Below are positions 12,469 through 22,848 of a stretch of DNA of 64,000 nt, in pieces. The translations under genes were made by a program, and so were the position numbers. Each line of letters begins with the position of its first letter. Positions within the stretch are counted from its first letter, which is position 1. Under the pieces are notes generated by a model. It searched no databases. It worked only from the letters and a program-made list of their open reading frames with translations, and had not been told where the DNA came from. The stretch is from Scalesia atractyloides (taxonomy: Eukaryota; Streptophyta; Magnoliopsida; Asterales; Asteraceae), in assembly GCA_947069175.1 (NCBI GenBank), contig CAMTDV010000002.1, positions 7,543,054 to 7,607,053 on the forward strand, written 5' to 3'.

Positions 12469-13171
12469 TTTAGTAACATATCAAAACAATTAATTCAAAT
12501 ATCAAACTTGATTTCAAAACTGACGCGCCCAATCGCAGTCGTCGGAAATCCCGACGATTTCGCCGAGATTGGACGGTTTCTTCTGATTTAACCGAAGTCT
12601 TAACTATTACATCGGTTATAACCGACGTCTGAACCCGCGACACAAGTCATAACCGCCGGAAAATTATTGACCGACGAATCAAGACGGAAAACGGACCAAA
12701 TTCGTCGATGTTCTGCCCTATAAATACACCCTCTAACTTCTGTTAGCCTTTTCGCTCACAATCACACCCTTTCTCGACGTAATTTCACTCGCCGGAAAAC
12801 TTATGCAACTCGCCAGAAAACCGAACCCTTTCACCTCTGTGCATCACTCTAAAAACAGAACACCTAGAGTTCATACTGAAGCCACCCACACTCACCTCAA
12901 GCTTCCTGAAGACACTCTGCCGCAAAATACACGTCGCCGGAATAACCTGCTGTAATCAGAAAACTCGCCGGCGAAACAGGGGACCTCTGTCGGTATATCT
13001 TATACCTAATATCTCTCATTCTTTTTATTAATCTCACATGTAATTAATCACAACACACTAAAGAACTTGATTAAATCGTCGAACCAGTCGGACACCGATT
13101 CTGGTTAAGTTTAACGAAGAAGATGAAGTTTTCAGTTGCATATATGTTTAATTTAAATCAAGATATATCTC

Positions 13172-13255
13172 GGGTTAGACACACAGTCCAGCGGTGGACT
13201 GTGTGCAAATAAACACGCATACGTCCCGAGTTCGATTCTTGTTCCGCGCACACTC
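13172..13255 (+). other. tRNA-like unit 1, element 2 5' LTR
   Basis: A 10-bp perfect hairpin, CACACAGTCC (13180-13189) pairing with GGACTGTGTG (13196-13205), encloses an A-box-like AGTCCAGCGG. A B-box-like GAGTTCGATTC follows at 13228-13238. The next unit starts 169 bp later. Confidence 0.65.
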
Positions 13256-13341
13256 GCCTTAATAAAAATGTTCCTTTTTTTAAACTGAACCGGATTCACT
13301 GCAAATAGATGTTAAGTTTAATAAAACCGGAATAATAACCA

Positions 13342-13425
13342 AGATAGACACACAGTCCAGTGGTGGACTGTGTGAACGTTTAAATCACACGTCGCGAGTT
13401 CGAGTCCAGACTACCGCACCGGTTC
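13342..13425 (+). other. tRNA-like unit 2, element 2 5' LTR
   Basis: The same layout is present: a 10-bp hairpin at 13349-13374 and a B-box-like GAGTTCGAGTCC at 13396-13407. Spacing to unit 3 is 168 bp. Confidence 0.65.
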
Positions 13426-13510
13426 TGGCAATTATCAAACTTTTTATATAAGGCAAAATGAAATGATCTAGTTTGTATATAAGTATAATAAAAATCAGAT
13501 TATTTACCAA

Positions 13511-13580
13511 GTTAGACACACAGTTCAGAGGTGGACTGTGTGTCAACCTAACCCACAGGTCCCGGGTTCGAGACCTGTGG
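13511..13580 (+). other. tRNA-like unit 3, element 2 5' LTR
   Basis: The hairpin spans 13517-13542 and the B-box-like GGTTCGAGACC lies at 13565-13575. Here the T-arm-like part is itself a perfect 9-bp hairpin, CCACAGGTC with GACCTGTGG. The next unit is 168 bp downstream. Confidence 0.65.
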
Positions 13581-13677
13581 AGAGCACCGAGCGAGACATT
13601 AAAATCGTTTTTAAAATAAATGATTTTCGGATTAATTCAATAAGTATATAAATATAATTTAAAACAGAAATATTTCG

Positions 13678-13756
13678 GGTTAGACACGTAGCTCAGTTGG
13701 TAGAGCTGCGTGCACGCATACGGGAGGTCTCGGGTTCGAGCCTCACCCGGCGCACA
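13678..13756 (+). other. tRNA-like unit 4, element 2 5' LTR (best match)
   Basis: This is the most tRNA-like unit. A canonical-looking A box, TAGCTCAGTTGG (13689-13700), has a D-arm GCTC/GAGC, and a B box GGTTCGAGCC starts 44 bp downstream at 13733, the spacing of a short-variable-arm tRNA. A longer stem, CACGTAGCTC with GAGCTGCGTG, surrounds the D-arm. The acceptor stem is not convincing, so a charged tRNA is unlikely. A Pol III-type internal promoter is possible but unproven. Confidence 0.7.
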
Positions 13757-14683
13757 CAATTACACAATCAAACCGGTCAACAGGTCAACGGTCAAAAAGT
13801 CAACATTTTTTTTATTATTTTTATTTATTTATTTTATTTAAAAATCAATTAAAAATACTTAAAAATAACATTTTTTAAAGTTAGAAAATAGCCTTAAACT
13901 CACAAAAATATATCCAATAATCCTACAAAAATTGATTTAATAAAATCCACTTATTTACCGAACCATTATGTTATTATCTAGGTTAGTTTGACTCGTGGTT
14001 AAATCAAACTTCGTGCGCAATCAACATCATCAACCGAACGCACCCAATGTGAGTGAATCTTACAACTCCCCTTTTTAATTACACGTTTTGGGGTGTGTCA
14101 TGTGTCACTAAAATTAACTCGTTTATTTAAACTTGTGGCATACCATATTGTGATCTAAACATAAAATGTATTTATTCTTTGTAGTCATGTATTTCATATT
14201 GTCAAGTTTTATGCAAATCATTCATTAGGCCCATCAGTTCCTCATGAGAGACGGGTTGAGCAACGCGTGCCTCAAAACAATTTATTATTGTATGTGTGTG
14301 CATTATCTGATATTAAGTGTTTTATGAATATGTTTACATCTATATTTAATCATATGTGGTTGTGCACTTTATTTTATAATCAATTCAATAAACTTGTTTA
14401 AATGCTTTTCATAGGATTCACTCGCCAACTTTTTGTTGATCCAAAAACCATTTTTAGACATGATACAGGTGAACAGGATGAAGCAAGGAAAAACATAGGA
14501 AATGCCTTAGAAGAAAGCAATGAAATCTAGAATGATGTTTAGGACATGATGTAATTATGATTGTATATTTTCCATTAAATTGTAATAATGAATATGAAAC
14601 GTTATAATAAATGTCATGAGCTTTGATGATAACCCAATCATGCCCCGATCACCTTTTCCGCTGCGGGTCGGGGTGTGACAGAT

Positions 14684-14695
14684 TGGTATCAGAGC
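14684..14695 (+). other. primer binding site (initiator Met tRNA), element 2
   Basis: TGGTATCAGAGC lies three bases after the 5' LTR and is identical to the site in element 1. Confidence 0.93.
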
Positions 14696-15471
14696 CATGA
14701 CTATAGGGATATAGGATAGGTTTTAGACCCTTAGAGCCTATACTATAGTTGACTAGATTTTAAATTGTTTATGTGGTTACATGCAAACTTATGATGTTTA
14801 TTTGCTTCATATTTGTTTATACTTACAGTCAAACATACATACTTACATGAACATTCATCATACATATTTCAATGTTCATATATTCAAATCATCTTCATAC
14901 TTTCGTTATTCAAAGATTTTATCGCATTTTTCATTTTTTTCAAAATCTCATCAAAGTGAGTTCTGCGACGGGCATGTAGTAACTGTAAGGGTACAAGTAC
15001 CGGTAGTCGGAACGTCCTGTCTAGGTTGGCATTCGTATAAATCCAATATAACGGACCAGTTTGCCTACCTGGGGACTAACAATGAGAGTACGAAGGACCT
15101 ATTAGGCCAAAGCATGCCACACCAAACGTCGTTCGAACTAACCCCACTTTGAGGTGTCACCGTGTCCACACCTGGATACATTCTGAATATCATACGTTAT
15201 ATACATATTTCTCGATTTTCTCCGAGTTTTAGTGTACGTAACCAGGCTAACACATGCGAACCATATGAAAAACCCGGTATTCATGGGGGCCCACATGATT
15301 ACGAAGGTGAAGTATGGCGGCATGCAATGCCCAATTACGAGCAAAGCCCAAGACATCCTATGGATGTAGTAGATTTATTATTTTATATTTATTTTATAAA
15401 TGTTCATTCCTAAATACGACACCTAATCCCTAAATCATCCAACTCATACTTTTGATATGTATTCCTTGTAG
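14696..15471 (+). other. element 2 untranslated leader
   Basis: The leader is homologous to those of elements 1 and 3, including the GGGGGCCCACATGA block at about 15285-15298 and the AAGCCCAAGACATCCTA block near 15344. The ATG at 15472 is at the position of the gag start in elements 1 and 3 but soon runs into a different frame. Confidence 0.6.
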
Positions 15472-16009
15472 ATGTCTTCTAGCCTCACAAGCCATACCCA
15501 TCCAAGCTATCCCAATCACGCAAATAGCACCCAACTCAACTTACCCAAATAAGAAACCATACCTTGGACCTCACCCTCAATGTAACACCTGTTTTTATCA
15601 CCATCCATCTACCTTACCTTGTCGACTATGTGCGAATTGTGGACGCTATGGTCATTTGAGCAAGGTTTGCCGCACCCCTCAAAACCAAACAACACCCCCT
15701 ACTCAAAATATGATCCAAACATATCAACAACCTCAATACCCCATGTTACCTTATGTTCGAGCTTGCTTTAATTGTGGCGACCCTACCCATTTCAGAAACA
15801 CGTGCCCTCGATTGGTTAACATCATAAACGCCCAAGCTCAAGCAAACCCAGTTAACCAAGCAAATCAAGGAAACCTAATCCCTAGGCCACCAGCAAGAGG
15901 AAGAGTTTTCAACATCAATGCCAATCCTGTTGAAGTTAATGACGGCTCAAACGAAACCACCCAACTGGTCCCCTTCACCAAAAATCAAGATTCGACTCCA
16001 ACCGCTTAG
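15472..16009 (+). pseudogene. element 2 gag remnant with two zinc knuckles
   Basis: After the gag-like ATG (15472) the sequence jumps to the C-terminal gag region, so most of the N-terminal half is deleted. An open frame covering 15452-16009 encodes two intact CCHC knuckles, CANCGRYGHLSKVC and CFNCGDPTHFRNTC, then a PPARGRVFNIN stretch shared with elements 1 and 3. It stops before the protease. The ATG at 15472 is not in this frame, so translation of the knuckle ORF is uncertain. If made, it could bind nucleic acid. More likely it is a leftover of an internal deletion. Confidence 0.8.
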
Positions 16010-16034
16010 TTTTATGTTTTTCTTTATGTTTTAA

Positions 16035-18076
16035 AGTCACATAGAACCAATCATAACTTACGGATAAAGCCAATGAAAATTTGACAAGAATATGGTGGAT
16101 ACGCCGCTGGTACTTCCTATATATAAGTATTCTTGTCAAAGGATCAGAGGCATTATCTAGCGGTTATGAGAAGTTCCATGTAGAAGTTAGTATTGTCTTG
16201 ATTGAAGTTTGTTTTGTACTCACTGATTTAGCATTTATAGCATCTCATCATTTAAAGAAATTGGATTGTGTTCCATTTCTACATAGACTAACCTCTCCAT
16301 CATAACAAACGAGAGAGGTATTGTCATCATTCAAACATGTATACTATCAGAATTAAGACTCAAGTTTTGGATGTTGTGTTTGTTTTAGAGTCACATAGAA
16401 CTAATCATAACTTGCGGATAAAACCAATGAAAATTTGACAAGAATATTGTGGATACGTCGCTGGTACTTCCTATATATAAGTATTCTTGTCAAAGGATCA
16501 AAGGCATTATCAGGCGGTTATGAGAAGTTCCATGTAAGATTTAGTAATGTCTTGGTCGTAGTTTGTTCATCATACATTTCAACGTATTTCAATTTCATCA
16601 TTTATAGAAGTTGAGCTATATCTCACTTCCACAAGGACTAACCTCTCCATCATAACAAACGAGAGAGGTACTGTCATCATTCAAACATGTATGCAATCAG
16701 AATTGAGACTCAAGTTTTGGCTGTTGTGTTTGTTTTAGAGTCACATAGAACTAATCATAACTTGCGGATAAAGTCAATGAAAATTTGACAAGAATATGGT
16801 GGATACGCCGCTGATACTTCCTATATATAAGTATTTTTGTCAAAGGATCAGAGGCATTATCAGGCGGTTATGAGAAGTTCCATGTAGGATTTATTAATGT
16901 CTTGGTCGAAATTTGTTCATCATACATTTTAACGTATTTCAATTTCATCATTTAAAGAAGTTGAGCTATGTCTCACTTCCACAAGGACTAACCTCTCCAT
17001 CACAACAAACGAGAGAGGTACTGTCGCCATTCAAACATGTATGCTATCAGAATTAAGTTGATTGTGTTTATTTATGTATTAGAGTCACATAGAACTAATC
17101 ATAACTTGCGGATAAAGCCAATGAAAATTTGACAAGAATATGGTGGATACGCCGCTGGTACTTCCTATATATAAGTATTATTGCCAAAGGATCAGAGGCA
17201 TTATCAGGCGGTTATGAGAAGTTCCATGTAGGATTTAGTATTGTCTTGGTTGAAATTTGTGTTACATTCATTGATTTAACATTCATATCATATCATCATC
17301 TAAAGAAATTGGATTGTGTTCCATTTCTACATAGACTAACCTCTCCATCACAACAAACGAGAGGGGAACTGTCACAAATCAAACATGTATGCTATCAGAA
17401 TTGAGACTCAAGTTTTGGTTGTTGTGTTTGTTTTAGAGTCACATAGAACTAATCATAACTTGCGGATAAAGTCAATGAAAATTTGACAAGAATATGGTGG
17501 ATACGCCGCTGGTACTTCCTATATATAAGTATTCTTGCCAAAGGATCAGAGGCATTATCAGGCGGTTATGAGAAGTTCCATGTAGGATTTAGTATTGTCT
17601 TGATATGAGTTATACTCACTGATTTAGCATTCATATCATCTCATTGGATTATGCCACCATTCAAACATGTATACTATCAGAATTTGGACTCAGATATTGG
17701 TTGTGGTGTTTATTTATGCTTTAGAGTCACATAGGACTAATCATAACTTACTGATAAAACCAATGAAAATTTGACGAGAATATGGTGGATACGCCGCTGG
17801 TACTTCCTATATATAAGTATTCTTGCTAAAGGATCAGAGGCATTGTCAGGCGGTTATGAGAAGTTCCATGTAGGATTTAGTAATTTCTTGGTACATTGGT
17901 TGTGGTGTTTATTTATGTTCTAGAGTTACATCATAGAACCAATCATAACTTACTGATAAAACCAATGAAAATTTGACAAGAATATGGTGGATACGCCGCT
18001 GGTACTTCCTATATATAAGTATTCTTGCCAAAGGATCAGAGGCATTGTCAGGCGGTTATGAGAAGTTCCATGTAGG
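16035..18076 (+). repeat. seven-copy tandem repeat with conserved hairpin
   Basis: Seven copies of a unit run from AGTCACATAGAAC to CCATGTAGG. Each contains a 61-base hairpin, at 16080-16140, 16434-16494, 16784-16844, 17128-17188, 17482-17542, 17770-17830 and 17972-18032. Spacings are 354, 350, 344, 354, 288 and 202 bp. The outer stem is TTTGACAAGAATA with TATTCTTGTCAAA, perfect in copies 1 and 2 and with few mismatches in the others. Inside it GGTG/CGCC and TACTT/AAGTA can form two smaller stems. Short ORFs over the repeat start at non-ATG codons and are not genes. Confidence 0.93.
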
Positions 18077-18342
18077 TTGTAGTATTAGAAATTTTGTTTT
18101 AGGATATGACCTTATCTTTCCAAACATATCAAAACTCTTACGCACGAAATCATACTTAGTGAATCAACTCCGCTTATCAATATTTTTACCGTAGGCAACA
18201 AAAAGCGATTCCTGTAGCAGGGTACTTAACCCTTACAAGTGACGTTACCGCCTCAAACAAAAATTTAAACTCTTACTTTTTTTTCTAAGTATGTAACTGT
18301 CAAATTAAACACCATCCTTTTTAGACAAATATGTCACTACTT

Positions 18343-18377
18343 AAATTTCGGGACGAAATTTCTAAAAAGTAGGGGAT
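18343..18377 (+). other. inverted repeat and polypurine tract, element 2
   Basis: AAATTTCG and CGAAATTT, separated by three bases (18343-18361), lie directly before the purine-rich AAAAAGTAGGGGA tract that primes plus-strand synthesis at the 3' LTR. Elements 1 and 3 have the same arrangement. Confidence 0.75.
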
Positions 18378-18379
18378 AC

Positions 18380-20871
18380 TGTAACATCCGTCAAAAACCG
18401 GATTTACCAAACCCGCTCCGTTTGTTAACCGAACAATCAGTTAAAAATTTCGTTGCGTATTTAATGCCCAAATTAATTTTAAACGATACATAATTAATAA
18501 GTATATTGGATTATAAAAGTTATATTTGAAAAAGTATTAAAAATAGTGGTATAAAAATAAAACAATGCTGCCGGGTTTCGAACCCGGGTCAGCTGGGGAT
18601 AAACTTCAAAGCCTTAACACACATCCTTCCAACCACTCCGCCACTTGTGTTCTTTAGTAACATATCAAAACAATTAATTCAAATATCAAACTTGAATTCA
18701 AAACTGACGCGCCCAATCCGATTGTCGGAAATCCCGACGATTTCGCCGAGATTGGACGGTTTCTTCTGATTTAACCGAAGCCTTAACTATTACATCGGTT
18801 ATAACCGACGTCTGAACCCGCGACACAAGTCATAACCGCCGGAAAATTATTGACCGACGAATCAAGACGGAAAACGGACCAAATTCATCGATGTTCTGCC
18901 CTATAAATACACCCTCTAACTTCTGTTTGCCTTTTCGCTCACAATCACACCCTTTCTCGACGTAATTTCACTCGCAGGAAAACTTCTGCAACTCGCCGGA
19001 AAACCGAACCCTTTCACCTTTGTGCATCACTCTAAAAACAGAACACCTAGAGTTCATACTGAAGCCACCCACACTCACCTCAAGCTTCCTGAAGACACTC
19101 TGCCGCAAAATACACGTCGCCGGAATAACCTGCTGTAATCGGAAAACTCGCCGGCGAAACAGGGGACTTCTGCCGGTATATCTTATACCTAATATCTCTC
19201 ATTCTTTTTATTAATCTCACATGTAATTAATCACAACACACTAAAGAACTTGATTAAATCGTCGAACCAGTCGGACACCGATTCTGGTTAAGTTTAACGA
19301 AGAAGATGAAGTTTTCAGTTGCATATATGTTTAATTTAAATCAAGATTTATCTCGGGTTAGACACACAGTCCAGCGGTGGACTGTGTGCAAATAAACACG
19401 CATACGTCCCGAGTTCGATTCTTGTTCCGCGCACACTCGCCTTAATAAAAATGTTCCTTTTTTTTAAACTGAACCGGATTCACTGCAAATAGATGTTAAG
19501 TTTAATAAAAACCGGAATAATAACCAAGATAGACACACAGTCCAGCGGTGGACTGTGTGAACGTTTAAATCACACGTCGCGAGTTCGAGTCCAGACTACC
19601 GCACCGGTTCTGGCAATTATCAAACTTTTTATATAAGGCAGAAATGAAATGATCTAGTTTGTATATAAGTATAATAAAAATCAGATTATTTACCAAGTTA
19701 GACACACAGTCCAGCGGTGGACTGTGTGTCAACCTAACCCACAGGTCCCGGGTTCGAGACCTGTGGAGAGCACCAAGCGAGACATTAAAATCGTTTTTAA
19801 AATAAATGATTTTCGGATTAATTCAATTAGTATATAAATATAATTAAAAACAGAAATATTTCGGGTTAGACACGTAGCTCAGTTGGTAGAGCTGCGTGCA
19901 CGCATACGGAAGGTCTCGGGTTCGAGCCTCACCCGGCGCACACAATTACACAATCAAACCGGTCAACAGGTCAACGGTCAACGGTCAAAAAGTCAACATT
20001 TTTTTATTATTTTTATTTATTTATTTTATTTAAAAATCAATTAAAAATACTTAAAATAACATTTTTTAAAGTTAGAAAATAGCCTTAAACTCACAAAAAT
20101 ATATCCAATAATCCTACAAAAATTGATTTAATAAAATCCACTTATTTACCGAATCATTATGTTATTATCTAGGTTAGTTTCACTCGTGGTTAAATCAAAC
20201 TTCGTGCGCAACCAACATCATCAACCGAACGCACCCAATGTGAGTGAATCTTACAACTCCCCTTTTTAATTACACGTTTCGGGGTGTGTCATGTGTCACT
20301 AAAATTAACTCGTTTATTTAAACTTGTGCCATACCATATTGTGATCTAAACTTAGAATGTATTTATTGTTTGTAGTCATGTATTTCATATTGTCAAGTTG
20401 TATGCAAATCATTCATTAGGCCCATCAGTTCCTCGTGAGAGACGGATTGAGCAACGAGTGCCTCAAAACAATTTATTATTGTATGTGTGTGCATTATCTG
20501 ATATTAAGTGTTTTATGAATATGTTTACATCTATATTTAATCATATGTGGCTGTGCACTTTATTTTATAATCAATTCAATAAACTTGTTCAAATGCTTTT
20601 CATAGGATTCACTCGCCAACTTTTTGTTGATCCAAAAACCATTTTTACACATGATACAGGTGAACAGGATGAAGCAAGGAAAAACATAGGAAATGCCTTA
20701 GAAGAAAGCAATGAAATCTAGAAGGATGTTTAGGACATGATGTAATTATGATTGTATATTTTCCATTAAATTGTAATAATGAATATGAAACGTTATAATA
20801 AATGTCATGAGCTTTGATGATAACCCAATCATGCCCCGATCACCTTTTCCGCTGCGGGTCGGGGTGTGACA
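18380..20871 (+). repeat. element 2 3' LTR
   Basis: 2,492 bp, with the same ends as the 5' LTR. The antisense tRNA-like sequence is at 18566-18651. The four tRNA-like units start at about 19363, 19534, 19703 and 19871, a spacing of 168-171 bp. Unit 3 here has the regular GTCC stem, whereas the 5' copy has GTTC. Confidence 0.94.
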
Positions 20872-20876
20872 ACTCA

Positions 20877-22814
20877 TAAGGGCAAACCCTTCATTTGGGG
20901 GCCCAAGCAAGAAGAGGCTTTCTAAATTTTGAAGCAAAAACTTTGTGATGCACCTATCCTTACTCTTCCTGATGGTTGCGAGGACTTTGTGGTTTATTGT
21001 GACGCGTCAGGGCAGGGACTAGGTTGTGTCTTAATGCAAAGAGGAAAGGTGATAACCTACGCCTCAAGGCAACTCAAAGTGCATGAAAAGAACTATACCA
21101 CTCACGACCTAGAACTTGGAGCGGTCGTGTTTGCTCTAAAGATATGGAGACACTATCTCTATGGTACCATGTGTGAAATTTATACTGACCACAAGAGTCT
21201 CCAACATATCTTTAATAAAAAAAGTTTAACATGGGACAACGACGATGGGTTAAACTCTTAAATGATTACGATTGTGAAATTCGATATCACCCTGGCAAAG
21301 CCAATGTGGTGGTTGATGCCCTTAGTCGAAAAGAATATGCGAACTCCATCCATCTTTTGTGTTCTCGATTCGTAGCTGATCTTCAAAATCGCATTCGGGC
21401 AGCTCAACATATTTCTGTCACGGAAAATGATGTGCGAGATGAATTGTCTTGTGGAGCTGAACTCAAGATAGAAACCAAGTCCGATGGTATCCTTTACTAT
21501 CTAAATCATATTTGGATACCTGATCGCGACAATCTTCGTACTTTTCTTATGAATGAGGCTCACAAAATACGATACCCTATACATCCAGGTGCTGATAAAA
21601 TGTATCAAGACCTACAATACTCATACTAGTGGCCTGGCATGAAGAAAGATATCGCCATTTTTGTCTCCAAGTGCCTCACATGTTCTAAGGTTAAAGCTGA
21701 ACATCAAATACCTTCAGGATTGCTCGTCCAACCTGAGATACCCGTTTGGAAGTGGGAAAACATAACCATGGACTTCATTACCGGGTTACCTCGCACCTCC
21801 AGTGGGTATGATACAATTTGGGTTATTATTGATTGTCTCACTAAATCAGCTCATTCTGTTCCAAGATTTAAGAACGAAAAGTTAGCTCGTATCTATATTG
21901 ATGAAATTGTAAGCCGACATGGTGTGCCTTTAAGTATCATTTCGGATCGAGACAGCCATTTCACTTCACGAACATGGCGAGCTATACAAGCAGCACTGGG
22001 TACACCTTTAGATCTCAGCACTGCTTTTCACCCACAAACTGGTGGCCAATCTGAGCGCACCATAGAAACTCTTGAAGACATGTTTCGAGCATGTGTCATA
22101 GACTTCAAGGGTAATTGGGATACTCATTTACCGTTAGTTGAATTTTCGTACAATAATAGCTATCATTCAAGCATCGGCATGGCTCCTTTTGAAGCCTTTA
22201 TATGGTCGTAAGTGCAGATCTCTAGTATGTTGGCACGAAATTAGGGAAGCACAAATCACTGGACCTGAGTTGATTCAAAAAATGACTGATAAAATTCTTT
22301 AGATCCGCAATAATCTTCTAGCAGCTCGAAGTCTTCAAAAGAGTTACGCTGATAAACGACGAAAGCCACTCGAGTTTTGTGTTGGCGATCAAGTACTTTT
22401 GAAAGTATCACAGTGGAAGGGAGTGGTTCGTTTTGGTCAAAAGGCAAGCTAGCACCACGCTATGTCGGACCATTCAAAATACTCGAAAGAGTTGGTCCTG
22501 TAGTATACAAGCTTGACTTACCAGAAGAACTCAACAGAATTCATCCTACGTTCCATGTATCAAACTTAAAAAATTGTGTCTCACCGACGAAAATCTCCAT
22601 ATACCATTAGAAGATATACAGATTGATGAATCAATACATTTCGTTGAAAAACCTGTAGAAATCATGGATTTCGGTGAAAAGCTTTTAAGACGAAGTCGTA
22701 TTCCAATAGTCAGGGTGCGTTGTGAGTCAAAACAAGGACCTGGTTTACTTGGGAACGTGAATACTCAATGCGCAAAAATACCCGCATCTTTTTCCAGTTA
22801 CAACTACTAACTAA
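20877..22814 (+). pseudogene. element 1 pol part 2: RNase H, integrase, chromodomain
   Basis: This continues pol after element 2. RNase H shows VVYCDASGQGLGCVL and YTDHKSLQH. Integrase follows with its zinc-binding H-H/C-C region (about 21570-21680). Its catalytic D, D and E lie in MDFITGLP, ISDRD and GQSERT contexts. The chromodomain-like tail has LLRRSRIPIVRVRCESKQGP. A TAG at 21627-21629 sits between the two halves of the zinc-binding region and is shared with element 3. Other frameshifts occur near 21235, 22200, 22440 and 22570. The tail would target insertion to marked chromatin in an active element. Confidence 0.9.
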
Positions 22815-22847
22815 ATTTCGGGACGAAATTTCTAAAAGTAGGGGATA
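22813..22847 (+). other. inverted repeat and polypurine tract, element 1
   Basis: The AAATTTCG...CGAAATTT inverted repeat (22813-22831) is followed by AAAAGTAGGGGA, directly before the 3' LTR at 22849. Confidence 0.75.
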
Positions 22848-22848
22848 C

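Larger units (their letters stand above)
12197..14680 (+). repeat. element 2 5' LTR
   Basis: 2,484 bp, TGTAACATCC to GGTGTGACA. It has a TATA box (TATAAATA) at 12719-12726. It holds an antisense tRNA-like sequence near its start and four tandem tRNA-like units at 13172-13756. Its first part differs from the LTRs of elements 1 and 3, while the last part is clearly related to them. Confidence 0.94.
12197..20871 (+). mobile_element. element 2: non-autonomous gag-remnant LTR element nested in element 1
   Basis: Complete 8,675-bp element with TG...CA LTRs (12197-14680 and 18380-20871), Met-tRNA primer site, purine tract, and a perfect 5-bp target duplication ACTCA (12192-12196 and 20872-20876). 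It has no protease, reverse transcriptase, RNase H or integrase. Only a zinc-knuckle piece of gag is left, followed by seven copies of a hairpin repeat. My hand count finds about 50 differences between the 2.5-kb LTRs, roughly 98% identity, so it is fairly young. It presumably depended on proteins of an autonomous relative. Confidence 0.93.

Noticed and set aside
13678..13756. A functional nuclear tRNA gene
   Set aside because: The A and B boxes are good, but the acceptor stem does not pair and the T-arm is weak. It lies in an LTR and is repeated, so I call it tRNA-like only.
16035..18076. Hammerhead ribozymes in the hairpin repeats
   Set aside because: I looked for the conserved CUGANGA and GAAA core elements around the three-way junction and did not find them in the right order. 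Other ribozyme classes are not excluded.
16081..18194. Three similar ORFs starting TRIWWIRRWYF in the tandem repeat
   Set aside because: They begin at non-ATG codons and exist only because the repeat is conserved. The frame ends at different places in each copy. The DNA hairpin explains the conservation better than a protein.
12197..20871. A copia-type element for element 2
   Set aside because: Its LTR ends, primer site, leader blocks, knuckle sequence and pre-LTR inverted repeat all match the Ty3/gypsy elements 1 and 3.
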